Source: Salinispora arenicola
GTDB taxonomy: Bacteria; Actinomycetota; Actinomycetes; Mycobacteriales; Micromonosporaceae
DNA: 64,000 nucleotides
Assembly (NCBI RefSeq): GCF_006716065.1
Contig: NZ_VFOL01000001.1
Location: 4,092,001 to 4,156,000, forward strand
Direction: 5' to 3'
Shown here: positions 50,507-58,871 of the stretch, piece after piece
Numbering within the stretch: position 1 is the first letter of the stretch
How the letters are laid out: each line of letters opens with the position of its first letter
The notes under the pieces: generated by a model
What the model saw: the letters and a program-made list of their open reading frames with translations, nothing else
What the model was told of the DNA's origin: nothing
Database searches by the model: none
Translations under genes and position numbers: made by a program

Positions 50507-52366
50507 ATGAGGGCCTATCGAGTAGGGCTGACGGCGGCGGTCGTCACCGCAGGACTGGCGGCACCCGCGACCCCGGTGGTCGCGGCAGAGCAGGTGGCAG
50601 CACCACCGGTGAGTTCCAGCTCCACGGCTGTCGGCCACGGCGGAGCGGTGGCGACCGTGGACGCCACCGCGACGGCCGTCGGGCGCGACGTGCTGCGCCG
50701 AGGTGGTAACGCCGTCGACGCGGCGGTGGCGGCTGCCGCGACTCTCGGAGTAACGGAGCCCTTCTCGGCGGGCATCGGTGGCGGCGGCTTCTTCGTCTAC
50801 TACGACGCCCGATCCGGGCGTGTGCACACCATCGATGGACGGGAGAGCGCGCCCGCGTCGACCCGGCAGGACACGTTCGTCGACCCGGCAACCGGCCAGC
50901 CGTACCCGTTCGGGGAGGCCAGGATCAGCGGCCTCTCCGTTGGTGTGCCAGGAACCCTGCTGACCTGGGAGGCAGCCCTGCGCGCATGGGGTACCCGTAG
51001 CCTCGCCGAGTCGTTGCGCCCGGCCATCAGGGTCGCCGACAAGGGGTTCGCTGTCGATGCGACGTTCCGCCAACAGGTGCGGGATAACGCGGCTGTGTTC
51101 GCGCAGTTCGCCCCGACGGCACAGCTCTTCCTGCCCGACGGGCGGGCACCGGAGGTCGGTAGCACCCACCGCAATCCCGACCTCGCCGACACCTACCGCC
51201 TGATCTCGCGACGCGGCGTCAACGCGTTCTACGAGGGGCCGATCGGCGCCGACATCGCGGCGACCGTGCAGCGCCCACCGGTCACCGACACCCCGACGCG
51301 GCCCTGGCCACACCCGATCCGTCCGGGTGGGCTGACCACCACGGATCTTGCTCGCTACGAACTGCGGTTCCCCGCACCGACCCACTCCGACTACCGGGGC
51401 TACGACGTCTACGGCATGTCGACGCCGTCCAGCGGAGGCACCGCGGTTGGCGAAGCGCTCAACATCATGGAGCGTTTCGACCTGAGTCGCACACCCCCGG
51501 CCGAGGCGCTCAGCGTCCACCTCGACGCCAGCGCGCTGGCCTTCGCCGACCGCAACGCCTACGTCGGCGACGGCACCCACCCGCGGGTGCTGCGAGAGCT
51601 GCTCTCCGATCAGTACGCGGCCACCCGAGGCGAGTTCGAGCCTGGCTCGGCCTTGCCGAAACCCACGGCACCCGGCAACCTGGCCGGCCCGTACGGCAGC
51701 GGTCACCCGGCGGTGGCGGCCACCGGTGGCGAGGAGGGCAAGAGCACCACGAACCTGACGGTGGCCGACCGCTGGGGCAACGTCGTCGAGTACACCCTGA
51801 CGATCGAACAGACCGGCGGCAACGCCATGGTGGTACCGGGTCGTGGCTTTCTCCTGAACAACGAGCTGACCGACTTCTCGTTCGTCCAGCAGGCCGGAGC
51901 GCCGCCGGACCCGAACCTGCCAGCCCCGGGTAAACGGCCCCGTAGCTCCATGTCGCCCACGATCGTGCTCAACGACGGTAAACCGTTTCTGGCCGTCGGT
52001 AGCCCGGGCGGCGCCACGATCATCACGACCGTACTGCAGATCCTCTTCAACCGCATCGATCGGAACATGCCGCTATCGGAGGCGGTCGCTGCGCCCCGCG
52101 CGTCGCAGCGCAACAGCAACACACCGGCGGCGGAGCCGGCATTCATCGCCGACCATGAGTCGGAACTCGTCGCGCTCGGCCAGCCGGCCTTCCACTCCAT
52201 CGCCGAGTTGGGTGCGGCGACCGCAATCGAGTTCCAGGACCAGCGCAGGCTGGTGGCCGTGGCGGAGCCGACCCGCCGGGGCGGGGGGTCCGCCGCGGTG
52301 CTGCGGCCCGCCCCGGACGGCCCCTACGGGCGTTTGGATGACCAAACTCCGGCGCCTCCGACCTGA
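50507..52366 (+). CDS. ggt: Gamma-glutamyltransferase (secreted)
   Basis: 619 aa. Signal peptide VGLTAAVVTAGLAAPATPVVA. Large-subunit marks: GGNAVDAAVAAAATLGVTEPFSAGIGGG, and VHTIDGRESAPA with the gamma-glutamyl-binding Arg. Self-cleavage site before Thr414 in KSTTNLTVADRWGN, and the small subunit with PRSSMSPTIVL and SPGG. Known: cleaves and transfers the gamma-glutamyl group of glutathione and related peptides outside the cell. No operon partner. 268 bp upstream hold only a 10-bp direct duplication (TCAGCGTTCA twice, about 50369-50388). Confidence 0.92.
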   Translation: MRAYRVGLTAAVVTAGLAAPATPVVAAEQVAAPPVSSSSTAVGHGGAVATVDATATAVGRDVLRRGGNAVDAAVAAAATLGVTEPFSAGIGGGGFFVYYDARSGRVHTIDGRESAPASTRQDTFVDPATGQPYPFGEARISGLSVGVPGTLLTWEAALRAWGTRSLAESLRPAIRVADKGFAVDATFRQQVRDNAAVFAQFAPTAQLFLPDGRAPEVGSTHRNPDLADTYRLISRRGVNAFYEGPIGADIAATVQRPPVTDTPTRPWPHPIRPGGLTTTDLARYELRFPAPTHSDYRGYDVYGMSTPSSGGTAVGEALNIMERFDLSRTPPAEALSVHLDASALAFADRNAYVGDGTHPRVLRELLSDQYAATRGEFEPGSALPKPTAPGNLAGPYGSGHPAVAATGGEEGKSTTNLTVADRWGNVVEYTLTIEQTGGNAMVVPGRGFLLNNELTDFSFVQQAGAPPDPNLPAPGKRPRSSMSPTIVLNDGKPFLAVGSPGGATIITTVLQILFNRIDRNMPLSEAVAAPRASQRNSNTPAAEPAFIADHESELVALGQPAFHSIAELGAATAIEFQDQRRLVAVAEPTRRGGGSAAVLRPAPDGPYGRLDDQTPAPPT

Positions 52367-52598
52367 CGGGACCGTTGGGGTGCGGGGCCGGTCGCCCTCG
52401 GGCCGAGGACCCGGCTGGGCGTGGACCCGGGTGAACGGCGGGCTGTCGTTCGGTGTGATGTCGCGCGATTCAGAAGCGCTGAATTCGCCTATATGTGCCC
52501 TACAGGTCGGAATCCTGCCACTCGAATCCTAAAGCGAAGTAGCTTCTTCTTACGGCCCAGTCGGGTACCGTGCCTCCGATCCGTATGAAGGAACGACC

Positions 52599-53193
52599 AT
52601 GCGTACTGCCCAGATCTTTCGCCTTGGCGCCGCCATCGGCATCGCCGGCGCCACCGCTCTGGCCCCAATGGCTGCTGCCCAGGCCGGCCCTCCAACGATG
52701 AAGGCCCTGCCTCGGCTGCCTACGGCGGTCATCCCGACCTTACCGATGACCGACACTCACGCTCAGCTCATGGCGCGGGCTTCACCCGCATCGAGTTGAC
52801 CACCGAGACGATCAGCAGCTACAACGACATCCGGCCGGGCGGGCCCCGTCCTGGCGACGTAACCCTGTCCACGGGCTATCTGCTGAAGGGCGGCGAGCGG
52901 GTCGGCAGGTTCGGCAACCAGTGCGTCTTCCTGATGGCGAATGCGGAACAGACGCTCCAATGCCAGGAAACCTGGGCCCTCGACGGCGTCGGAGAGTTGA
53001 CCTCCCAGGCCCTGACCATCCAGTCGGCCACGCCTGGTCCGCGCACGTGGACCTCGGTGATCAACAATGGAGCATGCGATTCTTCGGGGCGTCGGGAATC
53101 GTGGTGACCGAAAAGGAGTCCGAGACTTCGACCTCCGACGACGTCACGATCTACCTGGTAGACGAGAGTCACCCGAAGACTCATGAACAGTGA
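52599..53193 (+). pseudogene. Secreted allene-oxide-cyclase/dirigent-like barrel protein, broken by two frameshifts
   Basis: Reading the three frames in turn gives one coherent protein. The first frame (52599-52799) has a signal peptide and LPTAVIPTLPM. After a one-base shift near 52770-52790 come FTRIELTTETISSYND, GGERVGRFGNQCVFL and ETWALDGVGELTSQALTI. After a second shift near 53055-53075 comes MRFFGASGIVV and DVTIYLVDE. Both shifts are in the same direction, equal to one missing base each. The conserved barrel strands suggest a calcium-independent beta-barrel protein. Recent decay is more likely than programmed frameshifting because I see no slippery site; sequencing error is possible. 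Confidence 0.75.
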
Positions 53194-53209
53194 ACTCTAG
53201 CCGACCACC

Positions 53210-53269
53210 AGGCAGCCCCTGTTCGGATCTTCCTCCCAGGCCGGATGACTGACCGGTCAAGGGCTGCCT
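53210..53269 (+). repeat. Inverted repeat after the broken barrel gene
   Basis: AGGCAGCCC (53210-53218) and GGGCTGCCT (53261-53269), 9-bp arms with 42 bp between, starting 17 nt after the frame ends. The loop includes CCGG-N8-CCGG. Possible terminator of the former gene. Confidence 0.45.
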
Positions 53270-53395
53270 GATGATCACCGTGGTTGATGTCGCTCCGCCG
53301 GCACGTCCATGGCGGCGTTCTAGCCGTTCGCTGGTGGTGCGGCACGTCCATGATCTGAACCGCGCGGACAGCGAATTCTCCTATATTGTCCGATC

Positions 53396-53557
53396 ATGTA
53401 CTCCCGGCCTGGTCGGTCATCGCCGTCGCGACGGGCCGCCCTGGTCGGCCTGTGTACCGCCGCCACCCTGGTATGGCTCGCGTTCTCCAACCTGGGCGTG
53501 GCGCTACCGACGATCCGTTGTGGGAGGCGTGTCGATGTCTTGTGCCAGCATCGCTGA
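53396..53557 (+). pseudogene. N-terminal remnant of an MFS transporter
   Basis: 53 codons. After a basic start the frame reads ALVGLCTAATLVWLAFSNLGVALPTI, the first membrane helix and following motif of DHA2-type MFS permeases (usually ALPTIA), then changes to unrelated IRCGRRVDVLCQHR and stops. The remainder of the transporter is absent. A 13-bp direct repeat (CGGCACGTCCATG) occurs upstream at 53299 and 53340. Confidence 0.5.
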
Positions 53558-53606
53558 CCAGGGCTGTCGATGGCGGTCGGTACGGGATCTGGCAGGCTCC
53601 AGGCGT

Positions 53607-54134
53607 TCAGTTCGTCGGACCTGACGCTCGCTCAGCTCCAGGGGATGCCGCACGCTCCCTTGGTTGCAGCGGCCACCCGCCGCGCGTGGCCCACAGTGCC
53701 GCGCCGATGTAGAGAGCCTGTTCGGGGATGCGCTGCCACAGCGGAGATGCTTGTTGGCCCGCGAACGGGACCTCAGCAGCGGCCGCGTAGATGTTCCCAG
53801 GCAGCAGAACGACGAACAGCAACGCGAGGCAGTTTCCGGCAGCCCGGCGAGTGCGGGTGATGACGAGGCCGAGCGCGCCGAGGACTTCCAACACGCCGGT
53901 GAGGTGGACCACCAGGGACGGAAACGGCACCAGAGGCGGCACCATGGCCACCAGATCGTCGTGGTTCGGCATGACGGTGACGCCACCCGGCACGAAGTGA
54001 GCTGTGGCCGTCACGAACAGCATGAACGCCAGGGCATGCGCAGCGGCCGAAGGCCAGGTCGCGAATCGGCGCACGCCCAGCATCCCAAGGCAGCATAAGA
54101 CGGCCAGTGCGACAAGGAGAACGGCGGTTGCCAT
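53607..54134 (-). CDS. DoxX-like membrane protein
   Basis: 175 aa with four to five membrane helices: LLVALAVLCCLGMLG, AAAHALAFMLFVTATAHFVPGG, LVVHLTGVLEVLGALGLVI, LALLFVVLLPGNIYAA. The GVLEVLGALGL and PGNIYAA motifs are those of DoxX-like proteins. Role unknown, sometimes linked to redox or sulfur stress. The polar C-terminal tail overlaps no other gene. A pair of related 15-bp sites lies just upstream. Confidence 0.82.
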   Translation of the reverse strand: MATAVLLVALAVLCCLGMLGVRRFATWPSAAAHALAFMLFVTATAHFVPGGVTVMPNHDDLVAMVPPLVPFPSLVVHLTGVLEVLGALGLVITRTRRAAGNCLALLFVVLLPGNIYAAAAEVPFAGQQASPLWQRIPEQALYIGAALWATRGGWPLQPRERAASPGAERASGPTN

Positions 54135-54148
54135 GGGTAGCTCCGAAT

Positions 54149-54209
54149 CTAGTCAATGTCAAGTCTGGCTCAAACGCTAGCCCCACCAGGCCGTCTTGAC
54201 AATGTCTAG
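54149..54209. promoter_or_regulatory. Pair of inverted TAG-CA-TGTCAAG elements upstream of doxX
   Basis: TAGTCAATGTCAAG (54150-54163) and, in inverse orientation, CTTGACAATGTCTA (54195-54208) match at 12 of 14 positions. Centres are 45 bp apart. The first lies about 16 bp before the DoxX start. Suits a dimeric repressor or divergent operators; none is encoded alongside. Confidence 0.45.
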
Positions 54210-54433
54210 TTGTGTGCTGTGGCGTACGGCATCCAGCCGTGCCCGGATCGCGTCGTGGGTGCCTACATCGCTGCACCATCCGACACGTCTTCTGAGGCGT
54301 CCACGAGGTATCCGGTTTGGGTTCTGCGTGGTCGCTGAACCATCAACCACCGGCGACCTCACCCATTCAGTCCTCGACCTGCGGAGATCCCTCAAGCCAG
54401 CCCAAGCCCCGACACTGGCCTCGACGCATGGCC

Positions 54434-54439
54434 TAGCAT
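54434..54439 (+). promoter_or_regulatory. Candidate -10 (TAGCAT) for the NUDIX gene
   Basis: TAGCAT, seven bases, then the second of two adjacent GTG codons (54447). The leaderless spacing favours 54447. Confidence 0.45.
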
Positions 54440-54446
54440 CGCGGTG

Positions 54447-54920
54447 GTGGAGACGACGCGCCGGCCCGCGGCCCGGGTGATCTGTCTGGACGCCGCGTGG
54501 CGCGTACTTCTGCTGCGTTGGCACGACCCAGTTGACGGGGCGTGGTTGTGGGAGCCGCCCGGTGGCGGCATCGAGCCGGGTGAGACGCCACTGGCGGCGG
54601 CGCGGCGCGAGCTGGTGGAGGAGACCGGACTGGACCCCGGGGCGGTCCTTGACCGGTCGGTGCCGGTCGAGCGGGACGTGCGGTGGAAGGGCACGCGGTA
54701 TGTTGGTCCGGAGGCCTTCTTCGTGGCGTATTTCGCCGAGGAGTCACCTTCGCTGACGCGGACGGGCCTTCTCCCTGATGAGCAGGTCGACCTGCATTCG
54801 CACGCGTGGGTGTCGTGGTCGGGCCTAGCCTCGCTGCCGGATCGGGTCGAGCCGCCGCAACTGCTGACCGTGCTTCGTGCCCTGACGCCGGACGGACCCT
54901 GGCGCGGGGAAGGTCGCTAA
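54447..54920 (+). CDS. NUDIX hydrolase
   Basis: 157 aa. The NUDIX box is perfect: GGGIEPGETPLAAARREL followed by VEETGL fits G-x5-E-x7-REU-x-EE-x-GU. N-terminal ARVICLDAAWRVLLLRWHDP and WLWEPPGGG are normal. Such enzymes hydrolyse nucleoside diphosphates linked to another group; the substrate is not predictable. A monocistronic gene followed by the remnant of a sialidase-like gene. Confidence 0.9.
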   Translation: METTRRPAARVICLDAAWRVLLLRWHDPVDGAWLWEPPGGGIEPGETPLAAARRELVEETGLDPGAVLDRSVPVERDVRWKGTRYVGPEAFFVAYFAEESPSLTRTGLLPDEQVDLHSHAWVSWSGLASLPDRVEPPQLLTVLRALTPDGPWRGEGR

Positions 54921-55040
54921 CCGGTTGCCGTGCCGCTGCGCCAGTAAAGCGGCAAGGCCAACGGCGAGCCGATCGCAGCGCTACTCGGCAGGAGGCCACT
55001 CAAACTGGCTCCGATGTAGCCGGCGCGACGTGAACGTCCC

Positions 55041-55520
55041 GTGGACGCCTCCAATCCGGTTGGCCGAAGGTGCACCGAGCCCAGCTTCGTGCAGATCGGA
55101 AGCACGGTGGTGGCGGTGGTTCGGGCTGAGCAGAACGGTGGCGGGTCTCCTGCAATCGTCGCCAGGTGGAACCCCTACACCGCCACGCCGGCATGCACGT
55201 ACCAGAGCTTCACCGGTGTCCTGGCCAACTCGCACCACCTGCTCAAGACCTCTGACGGGCAGGTGCTGTTCACCTACGGCGACAAGGCGCAGACGAATCG
55301 TCCGACCGTCGGAATGATGATCAGTAGCCCGACCGCGAACCGGGTCAAGGGAAAGGTGCTGCCCATCTACAACTCGGGCCACGCCGACCAGGCCAACCCG
55401 TCGAGCGTGGAGATCACTCCCGGAACGTTGCTCCCCGATGGGGACATGCACCTGTTCATCATCGTGCTGGACAGTGGCTGTGACACCGTGAGGTCGGGCA
55501 GAGCAGTGCGAGGCGGATGA
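55041..55520 (+). pseudogene. Remnant of a secreted sialidase/BNR-like protein
   Basis: The frame reads CTEPSFVQIGSTVVAVVRAEQNGG, then a region with HHLLKTSDGQVLFTYGDKAQTNRPTVGMM and IYNSGHADQANPSSVEI. These blocks look like the C-terminal blades of a sialidase/exo-alpha-like beta-propeller. There is no signal peptide or upstream half, and the end (GCDTVRSGRAVRGG) looks unrelated. It is therefore a truncated relic between the NUDIX and epimerase genes; the 120 bp before it and 162 bp after hold nothing else I can identify. Confidence 0.55.
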
Positions 55521-55682
55521 GAACCAACGCCACCACCTCCTGACCGCGGCCACACCCACGTGCGCCGTACTCGGTTGTGAGCGTCGGGGGTCAGGCGCCG
55601 GACAGTGATATCTCGATCCTGCTGACTGTCGGCCAGCTGTCCTAGGCGAATCGGGGTGGGCGACCGTGCTTTCGGCTGCTGT

Positions 55683-56657
55683 CTAGCGCAGTACGCCGAA
55701 GTGCCGCAGGGCGCGGGCAAAGCCCTCCTGCACCTCAGTGGTGTGCCAGCCCAATTGGCCGCGCGCCCGGGAGGAGTCTGGTAGCGAGTGAGAGCGTAGA
55801 AAGTACAGCTCGCCCGCGGCGAGCAGGGGCGGTCTGCGGATCACGCGGGCGACGACCTCACCGGCGGTGGCCAGGGTTGTCGCGAGGGCCGTTGGCATGG
55901 TGCGGGGGACCTTGGACGTCGGCACCACCGTGCGGACCGACTCGGCGATGGCGGTCATGGTCAGGTAGCGGTCCGAGAGGATCCACCGAGTGCCGATCGG
56001 CGCCTCGGCCGCGAGAAGATGTCCCTGTGAGACGTCTTCCGTGAAGACGACGGGCATGCCACCCGGGGGCAGCGCGGGAACCTGATTACGGGCCAGCCTG
56101 AGCAGCACCAGGTTCAGCGCGGTCGCGGTTGCCGGACCTGGTCCGTAGACCGCAGACGGATGCACGATCCGTGCCGGCAGGCCCCGCTCGACAGCCTTGG
56201 CGACAAGACGGTCGGCGCGCTGCTTGGAACGCTCGTATGCCGATCCGAGCGGACGCACTGCGAGACTCCTGGACTCGTCGAACGGCACGCCGGGAACACG
56301 GTCGAAGACGTCGATGGTGCTGGTGTGGACGAACGTCGCCACGCCCTCCGTGAGAGCTGCCTCCACCAGGTGACGGGTGCCGTTGACGTTGACCTGCTCG
56401 AAGACATCGGGATCGGCCAACCACTGCTCGGGTAGCCCGGCAGTGTGAAAGACGGTGTCACATCCCCTGACTGCGGACCGTACCGACGCCAGGTCGGTGA
56501 CATCTCCCCGAAACGCCTCCACGCCCGGGGGTAGAGCTGCCGCTGCCCGTTCCGGCGAACGAACCAGCGCGCGCACTCGGACGCCGCGGCCAGCAAGGTC
56601 CCGAACCAGAAGGCTACCTACGGTGCCAGTGGCTCCCGTGACAAGTACCTGCTCCAT
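55683..56657 (-). CDS. NAD(P)-dependent epimerase/dehydratase (extended SDR)
   Basis: 324 aa. Start at the ATG giving EQVLVTGATGTVGSLLV with GAGGGG upstream; the open frame extends 24 codons further without a ribosome binding site. Rossmann glycine motif TGATGTVG, active-site Tyr-x3-Lys in SAYERSKQRAD, HPSAVYGPG, and a substrate-side C-terminus with RGQLGWHTTEVQEG. It is of the 3-beta-hydroxysteroid dehydrogenase/dihydroflavonol reductase-like group. Substrate unknown. Stands alone. Confidence 0.88.
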   Translation of the reverse strand: MEQVLVTGATGTVGSLLVRDLAGRGVRVRALVRSPERAAAALPPGVEAFRGDVTDLASVRSAVRGCDTVFHTAGLPEQWLADPDVFEQVNVNGTRHLVEAALTEGVATFVHTSTIDVFDRVPGVPFDESRSLAVRPLGSAYERSKQRADRLVAKAVERGLPARIVHPSAVYGPGPATATALNLVLLRLARNQVPALPPGGMPVVFTEDVSQGHLLAAEAPIGTRWILSDRYLTMTAIAESVRTVVPTSKVPRTMPTALATTLATAGEVVARVIRRPPLLAAGELYFLRSHSLPDSSRARGQLGWHTTEVQEGFARALRHFGVLR

Positions 56658-56950
56658 GTTGCCCCTCGCTCCACCGAATGCCGCCCGCGCAGCACATCTG
56701 GGGGCCCGCATGCTATCCGAGCCGACCACAGCGAGGCACTACTCGTCCGGCATCCATGGCGGAGAGCCCCGCAGTCGGGCCGGACCCGAGGTCGTGGCCG
56801 GTGCGACCGATTGCCGTGCCGGCGAGGCGAATCTCCTCGAGTGCGTGGTGCCGCGGTCAGCAGGGTGGCTCTGGCTGGCGGGCAGGGCCACTCGGCCCTA
56901 CAGGTGTCGCGACCCCACACGGAGTGCATCGGCAGATGTGGCCCTGTCCG

Positions 56951-57142
56951 TCACCGGAACGCTCCGATCATGATGGCGGTGACGACAACGACCACGACCA
57001 GTGCGGTGAGCAGTCTGTGCCGCGTCGTCGGTGAGGCGATGTCCGGCGGATGCTCCGGATGCACCCGGTCACCATCCGGCAACCGGGGTGGGCCGGAGGG
57101 GTCACGGCGGGGGCGCACCTCCTCGGGATTGTTGTCCGCCAT
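56951..57142 (-). CDS. Small single-helix membrane protein
   Basis: 63 aa. ATG with GGAGG 7 nt before. A charged, Pro-rich N-terminal part (EEVRPRRDPSGPPRLPDGD) then a C-terminal membrane helix LLTALVVVVVVTAIMIGAF: a tail-anchored arrangement. Its ATG overlaps the stop of the preceding small gene (TGATG), so the two are translationally coupled. No family recognised. Confidence 0.65.
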   Translation of the reverse strand: MADNNPEEVRPRRDPSGPPRLPDGDRVHPEHPPDIASPTTRHRLLTALVVVVVVTAIMIGAFR

Positions 57143-57351
57143 CAGAGCCTCCACCGCTCGGCAGGCGCAGCCGTAAGGAGCTGGTCGTCTGGGCCGTGGG
57201 TGTAGTCGACGCGGGCCCAACCAACAGCGCCCAGACCAGACCGCGGCAGATCGAGATCGTTTTCGGAAGTAGCTGTGGGGCGACAGGTGCAGGCTGGGTC
57301 AGCGAGTGCCGCCGGAGGTATCCGTTTCGGTAGGTCTTTGGTGGTTGTCAC
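57142..57351 (-). CDS. Hypothetical small protein coupled to the membrane protein
   Basis: 69 aa from GTG 57351, which has AGGAG six bases upstream. It ends with TGA overlapping the next ATG (TGATG), good evidence that it is translated. Contains DPACTCRPT and SGLGAVGWARVDYTHGPDDQLL. Third-position G/C (about two-thirds) is lower than in neighbouring genes. No family recognised. Confidence 0.5.
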   Translation of the reverse strand: MTTTKDLPKRIPPAALADPACTCRPTATSENDLDLPRSGLGAVGWARVDYTHGPDDQLLTAAPAERWRL

Positions 57352-57665
57352 CGTCGGCTCCTATCGGATCTGGGGTGATGGTCGTGGGAACGCGGGCAGC
57401 GTTCCGTTTCGCCGTACGTCGGGCGCCACGTCCCTGACCATTGAGAGATCAACAGCCCTGCAGCCAGGCCAATCACACGTGCCGAGGCGGCCGCCGCAGA
57501 CATGTCAGCCTCCCGATGGGACGTCGATGTCTTCATGCTGGAGCCAGGGAGTAAGTGAAGCAATATTCCTTGAGGGATTTTGCTGCGTGGCGTTGACCCT
57601 GGTGGAAACTTCGCTGAGGGTATTCCATCAAGACTGCGCGTGTGTTCCGTCGTGGAAGGAGGATC
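57352..57665. other. 314-bp divergent intergenic region
   Basis: Between the two small minus-strand genes and the DUF5753 regulator. The last 150 bp are relatively A/T-rich and end in GGAAGGAGG, the regulator's ribosome binding site. Nothing else recognised. Confidence 0.5.
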
Positions 57666-58553
57666 GTGGAGCCCGATGCAGGATCGACGGTGCCCCGGAG
57701 GCAGCTAGGCAGGTTTCTGCGGTCGCAGCGGGAGGTTGCCAACATCACGATCAAGGTGGCGGCGGGTGAGTTGGAGTGCAGTCCGCAGAAGATCTGGCGA
57801 ATCGAGAAGGGGGTCGTCCCGGTTCGTGCTACCGATGTCAAGATCCTTTGTCAGCTCTACGAGACCACAGCGGACATGACGGCGGGTTTGATTGCCCTGG
57901 CGCGAGAAACCAAGGCCAAAGGGTGGTGGCACGCGTACGGGGACGCCGTCCCGGGCTGGTTCGAGCTGTACGTGGGCCTAGAAGGCGCTGCCACGCGGGT
58001 GCGCAAGTATGAGCCGGCGTTGATCCCTGGCCTGCTCCAGGCGCACGCGTACATGGAGTCCGTGATCAGGGCTGATCGGCCTGATCTTGACGATGCGGAT
58101 GTTCAGCGGCGAATGGCGGTGAAGATGGAGCGGCAGGGTCTGCTGTCGCGTCACTTCCCCCCGCCACCCCACCTCGAAGTGATCATTTGTGAAGGGGCGC
58201 TGCGCCGTGCTCCCGCTGTTCCTGGGGCGATGGCACAACAGTTGTGGCACCTGCTGAAAGCCAACGAGCGACCCCACGTCAGTGTGCGAGCACTGCCCCT
58301 CAAGGCCGGGCCACACCGCGCATCGGTTTCGGGCGCGTTCACCATCCTGGACTTCCCGCCCGACGACGCTGGTCGGCAGGAACCATCGACCATATACAGT
58401 GAGTCACTGACGGGGGCGCTCTACCTTGACAAGCCCGGCGAGATCGAAACGTACGATGCAGTGTGGGCGGACCTCGCGGAGAAGGCCCTTGACTCGCATG
58501 AAACAGACAAGGTTGTAACCACACTGATCGAGGAGATGAATAACCGTGAGTGA
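57666..58553 (+). CDS. Helix-turn-helix regulator with DUF5753 (Scr1-like)
   Basis: 295 aa. Xre-type HTH at about residues 10-65 (LGRFLRSQREVANITIKVAAGELECSPQKIWRIEKG in two parts). The DUF5753 domain from about 100 shows YVGLEGAATRVRKYEPALIPGLLQ, EVIICEGALRR, and SESLTGALYLDKPGEIETYDAVWADL. GTG with GGAGG just upstream. Known: such regulators form abundant actinobacterial pairs with a DUF397 protein; Scr1/Scr2 and BldB-like examples influence development and antibiotic production. The next gene, overlapping by 8 nt, is exactly that partner. Confidence 0.92.
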   Translation: MEPDAGSTVPRRQLGRFLRSQREVANITIKVAAGELECSPQKIWRIEKGVVPVRATDVKILCQLYETTADMTAGLIALARETKAKGWWHAYGDAVPGWFELYVGLEGAATRVRKYEPALIPGLLQAHAYMESVIRADRPDLDDADVQRRMAVKMERQGLLSRHFPPPPHLEVIICEGALRRAPAVPGAMAQQLWHLLKANERPHVSVRALPLKAGPHRASVSGAFTILDFPPDDAGRQEPSTIYSESLTGALYLDKPGEIETYDAVWADLAEKALDSHETDKVVTTLIEEMNNRE

Positions 58554-58734
58554 CATACTCGGCGCTGTCTGGCGCAAGTCAACCCGGAGTGGTGCGAACG
58601 GCGACTGCGTCGAGGTCGCGGACAACCTTCCCGGCGTCGTGGGCGTTCGGGATTCCAAGGACCCGACCGGGCCGGCGTTGGTGTTCGGTCCGGCGGCGTG
58701 GCGAGCCTTCGTGCGGCACACCAGGCAGCACTGA
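58546..58734 (+). CDS. DUF397 protein, partner of the DUF5753 regulator
   Basis: 62 aa, complete DUF397 pattern: WRKSTRSGANGDCVEVAD, VVGVRDSKDPTGPALVF, and AAWRAFVRHTR. GTG start overlaps the regulator stop by 8 nt. Known to work with the upstream HTH protein, in some cases as a toxin-like or co-regulator. Two hairpins follow. Confidence 0.93.
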   Translation: MSDILGAVWRKSTRSGANGDCVEVADNLPGVVGVRDSKDPTGPALVFGPAAWRAFVRHTRQH

Positions 58735-58774
58735 CCACCCGGGAGGCCCGGTTCCCGGGAGCCTGGACAACAGG

Positions 58775-58810
58775 AGGAAGGCCCAGCCCCTACCTGGGAC
58801 GGGCCTTCTT
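58775..58810 (+). terminator. Terminator after the DUF397 gene
   Basis: AGGAAGGCCC / GGGCCTTCTT, a 10-bp stem with one G-U pair and a 16-nt loop, ending in CTT. Typical actinobacterial form. Confidence 0.7.
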
Positions 58811-58819
58811 GCTGTGGCT

Positions 58820-58857
58820 GGGCGGCGTCCCGATGCGGTCGGGCCGGGACGCCGCCC
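58820..58857. terminator. Second strong stem-loop before the convergent GH3 gene
   Basis: GGGCGGCGTCCCG (58820-58832) and CGGGACGCCGCCC (58845-58857), 13-bp perfect stem and 12-nt loop, 14 nt before the GH3 stop on the opposite strand. Probably terminates the GH3 transcript. Confidence 0.75.
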
Positions 58858-58871
58858 GGGTGTTTCGGGGA

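Larger units (their letters stand above)
54135..54443. other. 309-bp region before the NUDIX gene
   Basis: Holds the DoxX upstream sites at 54149-54209 and a TAGCAT hexamer for the NUDIX gene near its end. Between them no gene is supported; the longest minus-strand frame has poor codon bias and no good start. Confidence 0.5.

Noticed and set aside
53210..53352. Inverted and direct repeats as ends of an insertion sequence
   Set aside because: No transposase or target-site duplication; the region is too short for an element.
57348..57563. Minus-strand 71-codon frame in the gap before the DUF5753 regulator
   Set aside because: No ribosome binding site, low-complexity composition, no recognisable motif.
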